DNA of 28,835 bases from the NCBI GenBank assembly GCA_001579985.1, contig LRSR01001203.1, positions 1-28,835 of the forward strand, written 5' to 3'. The DNA comes from Hypsibius dujardini (Eukaryota > Tardigrada > Eutardigrada > Parachela > Hypsibiidae). Position numbers and translations under genes: made by a program. Shown here in pieces: positions 1 to 11,628 of the stretch. The notes under the pieces are model-generated. The model was not told where the DNA came from. It made no database searches and saw nothing but the letters and a program-made list of their open reading frames with translations. Position 1 is the stretch's first letter, and every line of letters starts with the position of its first letter.

Positions 1-272
1 ATTCAGTGCAGCTTTGGAACTGTGAATTCGGATTGTGGCTCACTTAGTTGTAGGCTGCTGAATCGTTCAGTTGATTGTTTTCTCCTGTACGCCATACTTG
101 TGTGTGTTTTTAGTCGGAGCGACCGTCCAAAACACTGTGTCAGGAAGTGGTACTTCCGTCGACCACACACGTGAAAGAGGTCGTGGAGATCTCTCACGGG
201 AACGCTCTTAACGGCTAGCGCGGATGGAGCGCCGATTCCTGTTTGATGTGAGCGAGCTCAGTGGGATCCCAG

Positions 273-714
273 TTAGACCTCCCCTGGATAGTCGATTGAT
301 TGACAGGACAGTTCAAAATGTACCATTTGTTTTGAATAGTCCCCGCGAACCCACCGAAACGTTTCGGCCAGCTGTGCATAAAGAATCTTTCCCCGGACAA
401 GAGCGGCGATCTCGGAAACCATCGGCTTCCACTTTTTCGTTCTGACGTCCAACACGACATCCAAGGTCAACTGGTATGGCCCTTTTGAAGTTTGCATCCT
501 TTTTTTCTCCTTTGGTTCCTGCTCAATTTTTGCCGTTAGTTTTGCCTTGGTGGACTTCGAGAGTCAGCAGTTGACTTGCAAGCACTTCCACATTCTCCTG
601 CACAAACCCTGGAAAGAGCATCATTTTACCATGGTCTTGTGTAATGATGGTACGTGCTTTCGCTGTTGATTTGGCAGTAATGTAAAGTATGCACTTAGTT
701 ATGGACTCGTTCAT
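273..714 (-). pseudogene. Two coding-like ORFs in different frames, unrecognised
   Basis: Two minus-strand ORFs lie end to end and both have protein-like composition. The first (714 to 523) starts at ATG with an in-frame TAA three codons upstream, and contains ITKCILYITAKSTAKARTII. The second (about 551 to 273) is in another frame and contains LTLDVVLDVRTKKWKPMVSE and LRGKILYAQLAETF-like text (actual start of that stretch VRGKILYAQLAETF). They overlap near 523-551 with no room for an intron, so if they were once one protein the frame is now broken. I recognise no domain. It could be a decayed gene, or chance ORFs in relatively GC-rich DNA. Confidence 0.2.
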
Positions 715-1073
715 GTGTTGTTAGAAGGCGAGCATAACACTCGGCTCACGGTCGGGGAGGGGGTTGGGTTGCAATGGGAGACTTCGTGTGATGACGTCGA
801 GGCCGTCTTCTCCACCGCCATCGAAATTGTGAAGCCTCTTCGATATTCGCGAACTAATTGTCCTGAAGGCTCCACGTTAGAACGAAAAGTGCAAACCTTC
901 TGTTTGATAAAAACACTTTATCGCATGTCGTTTTTGTGTACAACGTTTGGGTTCTTCTAAGTCGTGTTCGCGGATAAAGACACCGCGGAGTTGGAAAAAA
1001 AAACCAGGGCCGCACTGTCAACGGTATGCTCTAAGGGACACTTTCGCTCTGTGTTACTAACGTAGCGAGCGAT
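715..1073. other. Intergenic, nothing recognised
   Basis: This stretch contains no recognised protein or RNA gene. It would include the 3' UTR of the dehydrogenase gene that ends at 1074 on the minus strand, but I see no canonical AATAAA on that strand. A forward ORF (715-960) has no recognisable motif. Confidence 0.4.
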
Positions 1074-3046
<1,973 letters not shown>

Positions 3047-4435
3047 TGTCGCCTGCTAAGAAGTTCAAAAGGAATTAAGGGAATTGAACGAGGATGGAAA
3101 TGGTCAATCCGAATTGTGGTTCATTCGATTCTGGGTCCATTTTAAGTACTGTACTGATTTAAGTACTGACTTAAAGTCCGAAACTAACCGTGTGTTGATG
3201 AGGACCTTGCTGTAGATATTTATTCACCGGCAATTATCACTCCGAATGGATATGGATAAGAATGATATAAAGAAAAAAAATTCGATTCGAACAATGGTAA
3301 TTGAAAAGAGAAATCAAGCCCATACGGCGCTGTCGCTGGAAAATGGAAAAATCCCACGATATACCCGGGGATTTTGTCTGTGTTTACTAGTTAGTGTACA
3401 ACGATCAAGTCACTCAAGTGTAACTAAGTTTCAGTCGAAAAATGTACGAGTATGTACTACGTACGGTACAACTGGTTAACGGTATCGGATACCGACGAAT
3501 GACAATCAATTTTTTCATTCCGAAAAACCATATTCTGGACAAGCAAATCCAATTATATTATCGTACTGTACAAATTGAAGCAAGTTCTCCGGGACTAGGA
3601 CAGGTCGGCAGCAGACCAATGATAAGCTGCTGCAAGTACGTACTACGAGTATGGACCAATCACCCAGTACCGTATTTAGTACAGCTGCAGAGATTCTAGC
3701 GACACCTTGCGGCGTGTATCTCTACGAGGTAAAGGCCGTTAACCAGGCCATTTTAGAATTCGTGACTTAATCAGGCCGGTTTTTTTCAACGTTGATTTCC
3801 CGGCGCTGCAGTGCTGCCATGCCATAGCAGATGGCTTGAAAACATTCAGAAAAATTGTCTGACCCATTTTAGTTCGTTCCTAAGCCCCACGGTTCGAATT
3901 TGGGTCCAAAAAAGGAAGGGAAGAATCTCAATGGAGAAGTGTGCAAGCAGTCCGGTAGAGGCGCCACTTCGGTTCCATCCCTGGGTTAACTTCTCGAAAA
4001 CGACTTACGCGCCATCTGCTGGCCTGCCGGCCTGGCTAAGTTACGATTTCTAAAACGGACTGGTTAACGGCCTTTACCTCGTACCGGCAATGTAAAGTAA
4101 ACTTGCGAAGTTGGTTTGGTTGTGGAGTTGCACCTCACTTCATTTCGTTCCCTCTTCTCTCTTCCTCATACTCTTCTCTTTGTGTTGTATATGCACTTCT
4201 ACCGCTTTTCTAGTCAAAGTCCAACATCTGTAACTATATTGTGATATACTGGCGGTATATACTACCTTCGCAACTTTTTTCCTTATTAAAAGCGCAATAA
4301 ATCTCTCCGTTCAGGCGCGAATTTCAACGACAGCACCTGCACTGCTGCAGTCGGTCAAATCAACCAATCGACGAAGTCGCTCCTTGCAGGACTGATTTTC
4401 TAGACAAATCGATCAATCATTCAAAAGCCCACACA
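3047..4435. promoter_or_regulatory. Head-to-head intergenic region, ADH / COPS4
   Basis: This 1.39-kb stretch separates two divergently transcribed genes, so it should hold both promoters and 5' UTRs. Small forward ORFs here have no recognisable content. It contains a cluster of GTAC tetranucleotides (3443-3681) and a 361-bp inverted-repeat element (3723-4083). The last 350 bp before COPS4 are pyrimidine-rich (4139-4195). I see no reliable TATA box and cannot place the start sites. Confidence 0.4.
3723..4083. mobile_element. MITE-like element with about 57-bp inverted terminal repeats
   Basis: The left end (3723-3779) and the reverse complement of the right end (4083-4027) match over about 57 bp with roughly five mismatches. 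Both begin TACGAGGTAAAGGCCGTTAA. The internal 250 bp is unique and has no coding capacity. A TA at each outer edge fits a Tc1/mariner-type TA target site, so the simplest reading is a non-autonomous DNA transposon. No transposase in the window clearly matches these ends. Confidence 0.8.
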
Positions 4436-5526
4436 ATGGACTCCCAAGCGCTCTTCAACGATCTCCTCGGACAGATTTCCACTGGACAGGGCACCTTCCG
4501 GGAGTCTGGGGAGCAGGGCAAAGTTTTGATGGACATCGTTCGTCAGCTGCCAGAGCAGCAGCAGTTAGCGAGTCTCCGTGCCTATTTAGACGTCATTCTC
4601 CGGGAGACCTTCAACATTGTTGCCGCCCGGCAGTACTGCAACGAATTCTGCCAGACCGTCGTCCTCCTGTCCCCCGGCCTGCAAAAGGAAATAATTCCCT
4701 ACGCCCTTGACAAAATCCAGAGCCGAACCATCTCGTTTGAGGAGCAGATTTTCGCGCTGCGGATGCGTCTGGCTGATGAGCTCCAGAACGGCGACCAGGA
4801 TTGGATTCAGGCTGCGAAAGTATTGTCGCTGATCCCTTTGGACAGCGGTCAGAAGCAATACGCTAAGGGAGTTAAGTTGGACATTTACATGCGGATCGGG
4901 CAGTTGTATCTGGAGGCGGAGGAGTACATTGAGGCAGAAAATTTCATTCAGCGCGTGGGGATGCTGATGGATTCAGAGACGCCGGAGGATTTTCGTATTC
5001 GGCACTCTGCGTCGTTCGCCCGGATTCAGGACTTTCGGCGAAAGTACATTGAGGCTTCACAGGTGAGCAGGGCGTTTAGAATCTCGAGAGGGTAGAAGTT
5101 TATTAGTCCGCCACTGTGAATGGTGCTTGATTGGTTGATTGTATGAATACGACCGCGTTGAAAAACAGGTAATTGATTGTGCTATTGCTACATGAGCGCA
5201 TTGCTGCTTCATGTGATATATACAAGTCTGGCTAGTCTTAATGCTGTGAGTGAATTATATTTCGTTCGGATGTACGAATTGTTTTGCTTTAGAAAACATT
5301 TTTTGTCGAATCTCTAGAATTGCACCGGCAGTGATATTGCTAATTCATGATTTGTTATGGTTGATAGTTGATTGATGGATTGACTTTGTGCTGACATATT
5401 ACTTAACAATCGTAGTGCCTAGCGGTAAATGTACTTTCTCACTTAGTAGATGAAACAAGCACTTTTCAGTTCAGGTAGACCGATCGATCGACCGGCAGGC
5501 AGGCCGGCAGGCAGGCAGGCAGGCAG

Positions 5527-5568
<42 letters not shown>

Positions 5569-6422
5569 GACAGAGACAGACGAATAAACAGGTATACTTT
5601 ACCTGTAGTGCACTTTATATTGTCTATCCTTTTTTCACTTTGTTGAAGACCGAGTACGACATGTACTACCCTAAGTAAATTTATTTCACCTTTTATTAGG
5701 CTTTGTTATTCGCACACCTAACACTGGGTTTATTCGTAGATTTGGTTCTCATAATTGTTGTCTGTGTATTAATTCAATGTCGCGCTTATTATTTTCGTTG
5801 TGTTTTTTGTTTACAGCGGTACTATGATCTCTCCCGCCGTCCGGGCGTCGCCGACAGCGAACGCCAGACGGCTCTCTCCAGCGCCGTCAACTGCATCCTG
5901 CTGGCCTCCGTCTCTCCGCAGCGCAATCGCGTCCTTGCCATCTTGCTGAAAGACGAACGCACCATGGACCTGCCGACGTACGGCTTTCTTCGCAAGATCT
6001 TTGACGGGAAGACAGTGAAGCGCGCCGAAGTGGAACAGTTTGCTCAGAAACTTGCACCGCATCAACGTGACGCCTTGACCGCAGACGGCTCCTCGCTCTT
6101 GGAGCGGACCGTCCTGGAGCACAACATCCTGTCGAGTCGCAAGTACTTCAGTGTGGCCAGTTTCGATGCGTTGTCTCGGCTGTTGGACATGCCGGCGGAC
6201 CGGCTAGAGAAGATTATGGTCAACATGGCGTCAGAAGGTAGACTGCAAGTGAAGATAAACCACAAGGACAATTCCGTGACGTTTGAGCAGGAGCATCCGA
6301 TCAACGCATGGGACACGCGGCTGGAGCAGATTTGTAAGCAGGTTAACAAGACGGCAGACCTGCTGGCGGCCAAGTATCCCGAGTGGTATGAGAAGAATTC
6401 AGCTGCTGTGGAGAATCAGTGA
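4436..6422 (+). CDS. COPS4: COP9 signalosome subunit 4
   Basis: Two exons, 4436-5062 and 5817-6422, join in phase 0 (TCACAG/GTGAGC donor, TTTACAG acceptor) to give 410 residues; human CSN4 has 406. The COP9 signalosome removes NEDD8 from cullins and so tunes cullin-RING ubiquitin ligases in nucleus and cytoplasm; CSN4 is one of its PCI-domain scaffold subunits. The N-terminal half is the helical repeat part (RLADELQNGDQDWIQAAKVL, YIEAENFIQRV). The second exon carries the PCI/winged-helix part with strong family landmarks (KDERTMDLPTYGFL, LTADGSSLLERTVLEHNIL, WDTRLEQICKQVN). An ORF extending upstream to 5703 is intron read-through. The start is the first ATG of the conserved frame in context acacaATGG. 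SAE1 lies tail to tail with it, 370 bp away. Confidence 0.97.
5478..5584. repeat. GGCA/GACA microsatellite in the COPS4 intron
   Basis: A short GATC/CGAT run is followed by GGCA units and then about 12 GACA units ending in GAGACA variants. It lies in the single 754-nt COPS4 intron (5063-5816). The same GACA unit forms the core of the microsatellite in the neighbouring dehydrogenase intron. The rest of this intron shows nothing else I recognise. Confidence 0.9.
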
Positions 6423-6792
6423 GTCAGCTCCCTGTTGAGAATAACCCTGACTGACTGGTTCGCAATCCATTCTAAAAGCAGTGTTTCTGCGTGCTTTACT
6501 AAATGATGGAACCTCCCGAAATTAAACGTTTACTTTGTGTCGGAGTGCTTACAGCTTCAATTTTTTCCCTTCGATAATATGTACGGCGGGACGCCAAGAG
6601 GTTGTGAAGTTTGGGAACGTGAAGTGATAAGCCGGTGTTCGGCGCTTTTCGTCTCGATTCATATGGGAAGTTTGGGAACGTGAAGAACAGATGCCTAAAA
6701 CTACGCCAATTAGAAGAAAAGACAAAGAGATTGCAGAAAGTCGCGGAAAGCCAATAGGCGGTGAACGTGGTGTAGACCAGGCAGGACAGGCA
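6423..6792. other. Convergent 3' region COPS4 / SAE1
   Basis: This 370-bp gap holds the 3' UTRs of two convergent genes. A 19-bp direct repeat, GAAGTTTGGGAACGTGAAG, occurs at 6606-6624 and again at 6667-6685. No other feature is recognised. Confidence 0.5.
6521..6526 (+). terminator. Possible COPS4 poly(A) signal ATTAAA
   Basis: ATTAAA is the commonest variant of the polyadenylation hexamer and lies about 100 nt after the COPS4 stop. A GT/T-rich stretch (tttactttgtgtcgg) follows at the expected distance. Confidence 0.4.
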
Positions 6793-8406
6793 TCACTGCA
6801 AGTACTCCCGACTTCCCATAGCATCCAGTGCGGCCAGGTAGAACAGATTGAAGATCGGGTAGCCGCGCCTAGTCAACACCGTGATTATCTCTTGGGCCAT
6901 GGTCCCACCGAAGATGGCACACGTGAAATTGGCATCCGGACGGAGAAATTCGTTCGGCTCAACCACCCGCGTATCACCTTCCGGCCGGATCATCCCCAGG
7001 ATGTGATCCAACACCTTCAAGTCCTCCTCCATGTACTGGTACTGCGGATATCGGCCCTTCTGCGCGGCGAACGTCAGAATCAGTTCCATGTTCAAGTAGG
7101 GATCGATGCGTTTCAGACCGCCACGTTTCGGCATGGGTGAAGCGAGCCCAGAACGGCGAGCGCAGTCCTCAGTCAAAATGGAGGCCAAATCGGGAACTGT
7201 AATCTCCAGTTGGGCCGATTGAGGAGCGGATTCTTCCGCCTGGTCAGTGCAGACGACCTGTGCCTCGGTAGGACGACCTCGGCTAGTGGATGGCATGTCC
7301 TCATCGTCATCGATGATGATCTTGGGCTTGGGCTTGGGCCCACTTCCCGCTGAAATAAAGAACAAACTTAATGATAACTTGGACTGAATTTGAAAGCAAC
7401 CAAAACTGTATCTGTAAATGAAAATGCCAATTCACTTATAAGTTTCAGTAGCGAGAAATTCAATGGATCAGTTGTTCGGTCGCTTAGACGGACGACACCG
7501 CGATCAAGCACCCACTACCGACAACATATATACTAGAAATTTATGCTTGCAAACAAATCAGATCCCGCGACATCAATAAATATCATAATATGTGCGAGCA
7601 ATGAAAAGTTGTGCGAAACTCAATGAAACACTACATCGGTTTAAGACGTCTGGTACGCACCTGGCTTCTCCCCACCCAACGGCGGCACCTCGAACGTCAA
7701 TCCATTGAGATCGTTCACGTAAAATGCATGAAATCCGACCACCTGCGACACGAACAGCGGTACACGCAACTCACGACACACCTTGCCGATCCGCACGGCC
7801 TCAGTCAGTGAGACGCCGTTGATCACCACCAGATCATATCCCCGCACCCACTCCTCAGTCAAAATGTTGACATTCCCCTGCACCGCTGTCAACGCACAAG
7901 CCGCACTAAGTAGCTGAGCCCTGCCCTTGCTGGCAGTGGCGCGGTTCTGACCGAAATCCTCCCGACGTACGAAGAAATTGGTAGAGAGATCGGCCTCGTG
8001 GACGAGAGCATCTGCCACACATAAGTAAATTTAGTCAATCAATTGAATCAATCAATCAATTGATCAATAGAAAACGACATACAAATTGATTTGCGTCGAA
8101 ACTACACAATCAATCGATCGACTGACCATCAACAATAGTGATTTCCTTGATTCCTCCCAGCATTAGATTCTTCAGCACCTCCGCCCCCACGCCGTTCATC
8201 CCGTACATCAGCAAACGGCTTCGCATTAAACGCTGCTGCGCCTCCCAGCCCCACAGACGGATTTGTCTGTCGTAGAGGTTGGTGGCTCGGAAGCGATCGG
8301 GATTCACCGGAGCGAGTTCGACGTTTTCTTTTCCATTTTCTGAGCCGTTTAGGCCGACTTCCGTGGTAGCGTCCGTCTGCATGTGCTCCTCCGCTTGAAT
8401 ATCCAT
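6793..8406 (-). CDS. SAE1: SUMO-activating enzyme subunit 1 (AOS1)
   Basis: Three exons, 8406-8127, 8011-7661 and 7349-6793, give 395 residues (human SAE1 has 346). SAE1 pairs with UBA2/SAE2 to adenylate and activate SUMO, mainly in the nucleus. Visible are the E1 landmark YDRQIRLWG (45-53), the nucleotide-fold loop GMNGVGAE (69-76) with KEITIVDD, and the AOS1-like RNRA-type segment here reading GQNRATASKGRAQLL. Near the end are TMAQEIITVLTRRG and the terminal FYLAALDAMG. As expected for AOS1, the catalytic-cysteine domain belongs to the partner subunit. Exon 3 opens with a Pro/Lys run followed by IIIDDDED (221-228), which resembles a SUMO-interacting motif. The first ATG is used; its acidic N-terminal 40 residues are not conserved. 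The gene is head to head with OMA1, 393 bp apart. Confidence 0.95.
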
Positions 8407-8799
8407 TTTACGTTCTGCTGCTTGAAAAAGGAAAGCGGTGCGGTATAACAGTGGAAAAGTTCGTGAAAATGATCAAGTTTTAATTCCCGGAATAAAATCT
8501 GTTAAGTTAAGGAATAATTTTGCAGGGGCTTCGCGCAACGAACAGAAAACAGCTAAATCGAACTGACAGTAGACGCACAAATCAAGCCTCTGTGTTATTA
8601 TTTCGAACAGTCAGCTAATTGTTGTAATTGTTCCATCCGCGATGACGTATGTTTTGTTTGGGTTTCCGCCCTCATTAACTTGCGAAAATTAAATATTTGT
8701 TAGAGTATACCAAATTTATAATTCATAATTTTCCAAGGTAACGCGGAGCATCATGCAATTGGTAGATTTCTTTGAAAACAAATTGTGGTTGTTTTGTAG
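8407..8799. promoter_or_regulatory. Candidate bidirectional promoter SAE1 / OMA1
   Basis: Only 393 bp separate the start codons of two divergent housekeeping genes, so both promoters and 5' UTRs must lie here or overlap. The part near OMA1 is AT-rich (8690-8790). I see no clear TATA element on either strand and cannot name a factor site. Confidence 0.45.
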
Positions 8800-11628
8800 A
8801 TGATTTTAAGAGCTGTTCGACTTAGACCGGAGCAATTTTTCTTCCGCACTGGCCGTTCTAAGTATGTACGCGGCATCCGTCTCTGGGATTTTTAAGCAAT
8901 GTCAAGCGCTGATTTCATTATTATTGCCCTTGCTTAATTTTTTAGTCTCTGGACATGGAGCGGACGAAGTGCACAGCCTGGATTTCCTGCCAATGTTGTG
9001 TCGAGAACGACTTTGTCACCTTCAGAATCTTTACTTTTGCGATCACTTAAACCGGGCGACAAATGCCTCGTGCACCGTGAATTCCAGACCACTTGCGTCC
9101 GGAATTTTGCCTTTCCGCCACTTATCGCTGCTGTGATTCGGTTGGTTGGAAAGCCGGTTGCCGTTTTGGTGGGAAGGTAAATTGCTTTTTCTGTGGGTGT
9201 TTTCGATTGATCTATTGAGTGATCTATTGAGTGACTTCAATTTGTGTTGCAGTTGATTGATTGATTCAGTTTGATTGATCGATTTTTCAGTGCAGGAGCT
9301 TGGAATGTATGAACTGTATTCCTCACAATCCCTTCCCAACTTTGTTCACAGTAGTATACTCGTTTGCCATTTTTAGCACCGAAATTTGGCAATTTGAGCA
9401 TCAAAGGGAGTAAGTTTCTTTTCAGTGAGATATCTTTCTAAACTATATTCGATTGATCGATTGATCGATTGGATGTCCCGTTCAGTGATTGGCTGGCCAC
9501 CGAGCCTCTTCTGTTGTTTGATGGTGTGAGCTTGTGAGGGAAAAAACTAACAGTTACACTGCTTCTTCCAGGTATGTGAGGAACAAATGGGCCGAATTAC
9601 CGAAAGAGCAACGGGCAGGCCTGTTTCAGGCTCATAGACATAAGTTAGCCAGTAAGTACACACAATGCAGAGCAGGTGCAACTTTCGCTTCGTTTCAGAT
9701 TTTGCCCAGCCAATCAATGCATGCGAAAAGAAAATCAAATTTAAAGCGGCCTGTGTTGTAGTTGCTACTGTAGGGTTGGCCTTATTTGGATTTGTCTACT
9801 ACGAAATGCACATCGAGGAGACGCCCTTTACGAAACGCCGACGGTTTATCGTTTTCACGCAAAAACAGTTTGCGGAAGTGGCGGAACAGCAACGTAAAAT
9901 GGTGCGAGTCTTTAGTGCATTTGTTTAAGACGCAAACGTGTCTCAGATTCATTCATCTTCTTTGTGCTAGCTCTTCGAGTCAATGAAGGACAAGCTTCTT
10001 CCTGCAAAGCACCCGGCCTACGCCCAAGTTAATCGTGTGGCTCAACGGTTGATCCGTGCTAATAACGACATCCCCATTATTCACGACCAGAAATGGAGCG
10101 TCACTCTCATAGGAGACAAGGAGAAGAACGCGTTTGTCTTGCCGGTACGCCGTGTATTACCGATACTTGTAATAATTGTATTAATTATAATAATAATAAT
10201 AATAATAATAATAATTATAATAATTATAATAATATTTATTGTAATTATTTGTATGGATATTGTATTGTATTACGGATACGTGTATTACGGATACTTGTAT
10301 CCCATGCAGCTACTCTTTGTTTGCCTGATGGTTGTCCGTTTCCGGTCTGGGAACTCTAATAACAGTCTGCTCTCTTGTTCTCTTGGACTACAGTAGTAAG
10401 AGGTAAGGTGGGTATTTCGGCTCACCCTCCACTTGGTCGATAAATTGGCTCACTCATGGGTTTCTCTTTGATGGCAGTTGCTTGATTGTTTGATTTGTTG
10501 TACTGTATCCTAGTATACTATAGCACTTTTAAAAATCAAACAATCAAGCAGCAGCCATCAAAGAGAAATCCATGAGTGAGCCGAAATACACACTTTGCCT
10601 CATACCTGTTCTCTTTATTTACGCTATTATTGGTTGATCTTCATTTTTCCCCCGTAACGAATGTAATTTGCACTTTCAGACCGGGCACATATTTGTATTT
10701 TTGGGAATGCTGGAGATGGTCGCAAATGATGATCAACTGGGGGTCGTACTAGGTCATGAAATGGCCCACACGATTCTCGGGCACGGCGTATGTATTCATC
10801 GGTTGTGCTATTGCGTTTAAATTTGGTCTGAGCATTTTCGATATTTCGCCCTCTTCTACAGGCGGAACAAGTCAGCGTGTCTCATTTTGTGGACTATTTT
10901 GTGATTATAGTAAGTCCTCAAGATTTAACTCTTTTACTGGTCATTCAGGATTAGATGTGAGTATTTTATTGTTCTATTAGGTTATGAGTGCTCTGTGGGC
11001 TATTCTCCCGTCGGATGTAATATCAGGGTTCTCAACTTACGTGATGAACAAGATTGTAGATGTAAGACATTATTTTCCCGATATTGTTTGCGCGAACGCG
11101 ACCTGAAATGTGTCTTCTCAAACAGGTGATGCTCCATTTACCGTACAGCCGACTCCTCGAGACGGAAGCTGACGAAGTTGGACTGAGATTATCAGCGAAG
11201 GCCTGTTTCGACGTTCGAGAGAGCGTTTCTTTCTGGCAGAGAATGAACATCGTCTCCCATTTTGAAGGGGACGTCGCAGCACAAGTACCAGAGTTCCTTA
11301 GCACGCATCCTACTCATGAAACGCGAGCTCAGAAACTGGAAGAATCAGTGCCTAAGGTAAAACTCTTCCCCGTTGAGTTTACTTCTTGTAGCTCGTATAT
11401 ATGACTTTATCATCAGGTTGAAAGTTCTTTCAAATTGGAATGGTTTTTCTGGGTCTTACGCAGGCTTGTTTATTGTGTCTATAGGCTTTAGAGTTGCGGA
11501 AAGAATGCAACTGCCCTCCACTGCCCCTTAGAAATCCGCAATTGGATGTTGCTGCTTTGAAAGCGAAACTAAGCAAAGCCGATGCTGTAGACGATCCGTG
11601 GAAGCCCTTCATTGTTGTGATAAAGTAG
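8800..11628 (+). CDS. OMA1: OMA1 mitochondrial inner-membrane metalloprotease
   Basis: Ten exons: 8800-8861, 8946-9176, 9572-9651, 9699-9901, 9971-10144, 10680-10787, 10862-10909, 10981-11061, 11126-11356 and 11485-11628. They join to 1,362 nt, giving 453 residues (human 524). OMA1 is a stress-activated M48-type zinc protease that cleaves OPA1 and other substrates in the inner mitochondrial membrane. The start MILRAVRLRPEQFFFRTGR is a basic, acid-free presequence, which supports this ATG. A membrane segment covers about 141-159 (AACVVVATVGLALFGFVYY). The zinc site HEMAH is at 276-280, and the downstream glutamate ligand lies in ETEADEVGL (about Glu343). The family landmarks QRLIRANNDIP, NAFVLP, THPTHETRAQ and the basic KWAELPKEQR before the membrane segment are present. 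The first exon is the least certain, because it rests on the phase match, the GTATGT donor and its targeting character. Confidence 0.93.
10179..10241. repeat. TAA trinucleotide microsatellite in OMA1 intron 5
   Basis: A run of ATA/TAA units with a few TTA interruptions lies just after the intron 5 donor (10145). It produces an artificial poly-Ile or poly-Asn ORF in two frames, which is not coding. Confidence 0.9.
10397..10604. mobile_element. Fold-back/MITE-like element in OMA1 intron 5
   Basis: The left end reads TAAGAGGTAAGGTGGGTATT and the reverse complement of the right end reads TATGAGGCAAAGTGTGTATT. Both then share TTCGGCTCAC, and the arms continue with CTCATGGnTTTCTCTTTGATGG and GCTTGATTGTTTGATTT. 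The left arm carries about 30 extra bases (10421-10448) that the right lacks. TA dinucleotides bound the element. Its ends resemble the GAGGTAAAGG ends of the 3723-4083 element, so the two may be related. It has no coding capacity. Confidence 0.75.

Noticed and set aside
5703-5816. Hydrophobic N-terminal extension (signal-anchor-like) on the second COPS4 exon
   Set aside because: It is intron read-through; a TTTACAG acceptor at 5816 joins the conserved frame exactly where CSN4 homology resumes.
6691-7140. 149-codon forward ORF across SAE1 exon 3
   Set aside because: It is the antisense shadow of a well-supported conserved exon.
4436-8406. Functional cluster of ubiquitin-like modifier genes (COPS4, SAE1 and the ubiquitin copy)
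   Set aside because: Two adjacent convergent genes and a distant pseudogene are easily explained by chance, and no shared regulation is visible.
8864-9136. Forward 90-codon ORF beginning with ATG at 8864, as an OMA1 start
   Set aside because: It is out of frame with the OMA1 presequence/TM region, and its ATG lies inside the GTATGT donor of exon 1.
9983-10396. ORF with a poly-isoleucine run after the OMA1 NAFVLP segment
   Set aside because: The run is the TAA microsatellite in intron 5; the GTACGC donor at 10145 precedes it.
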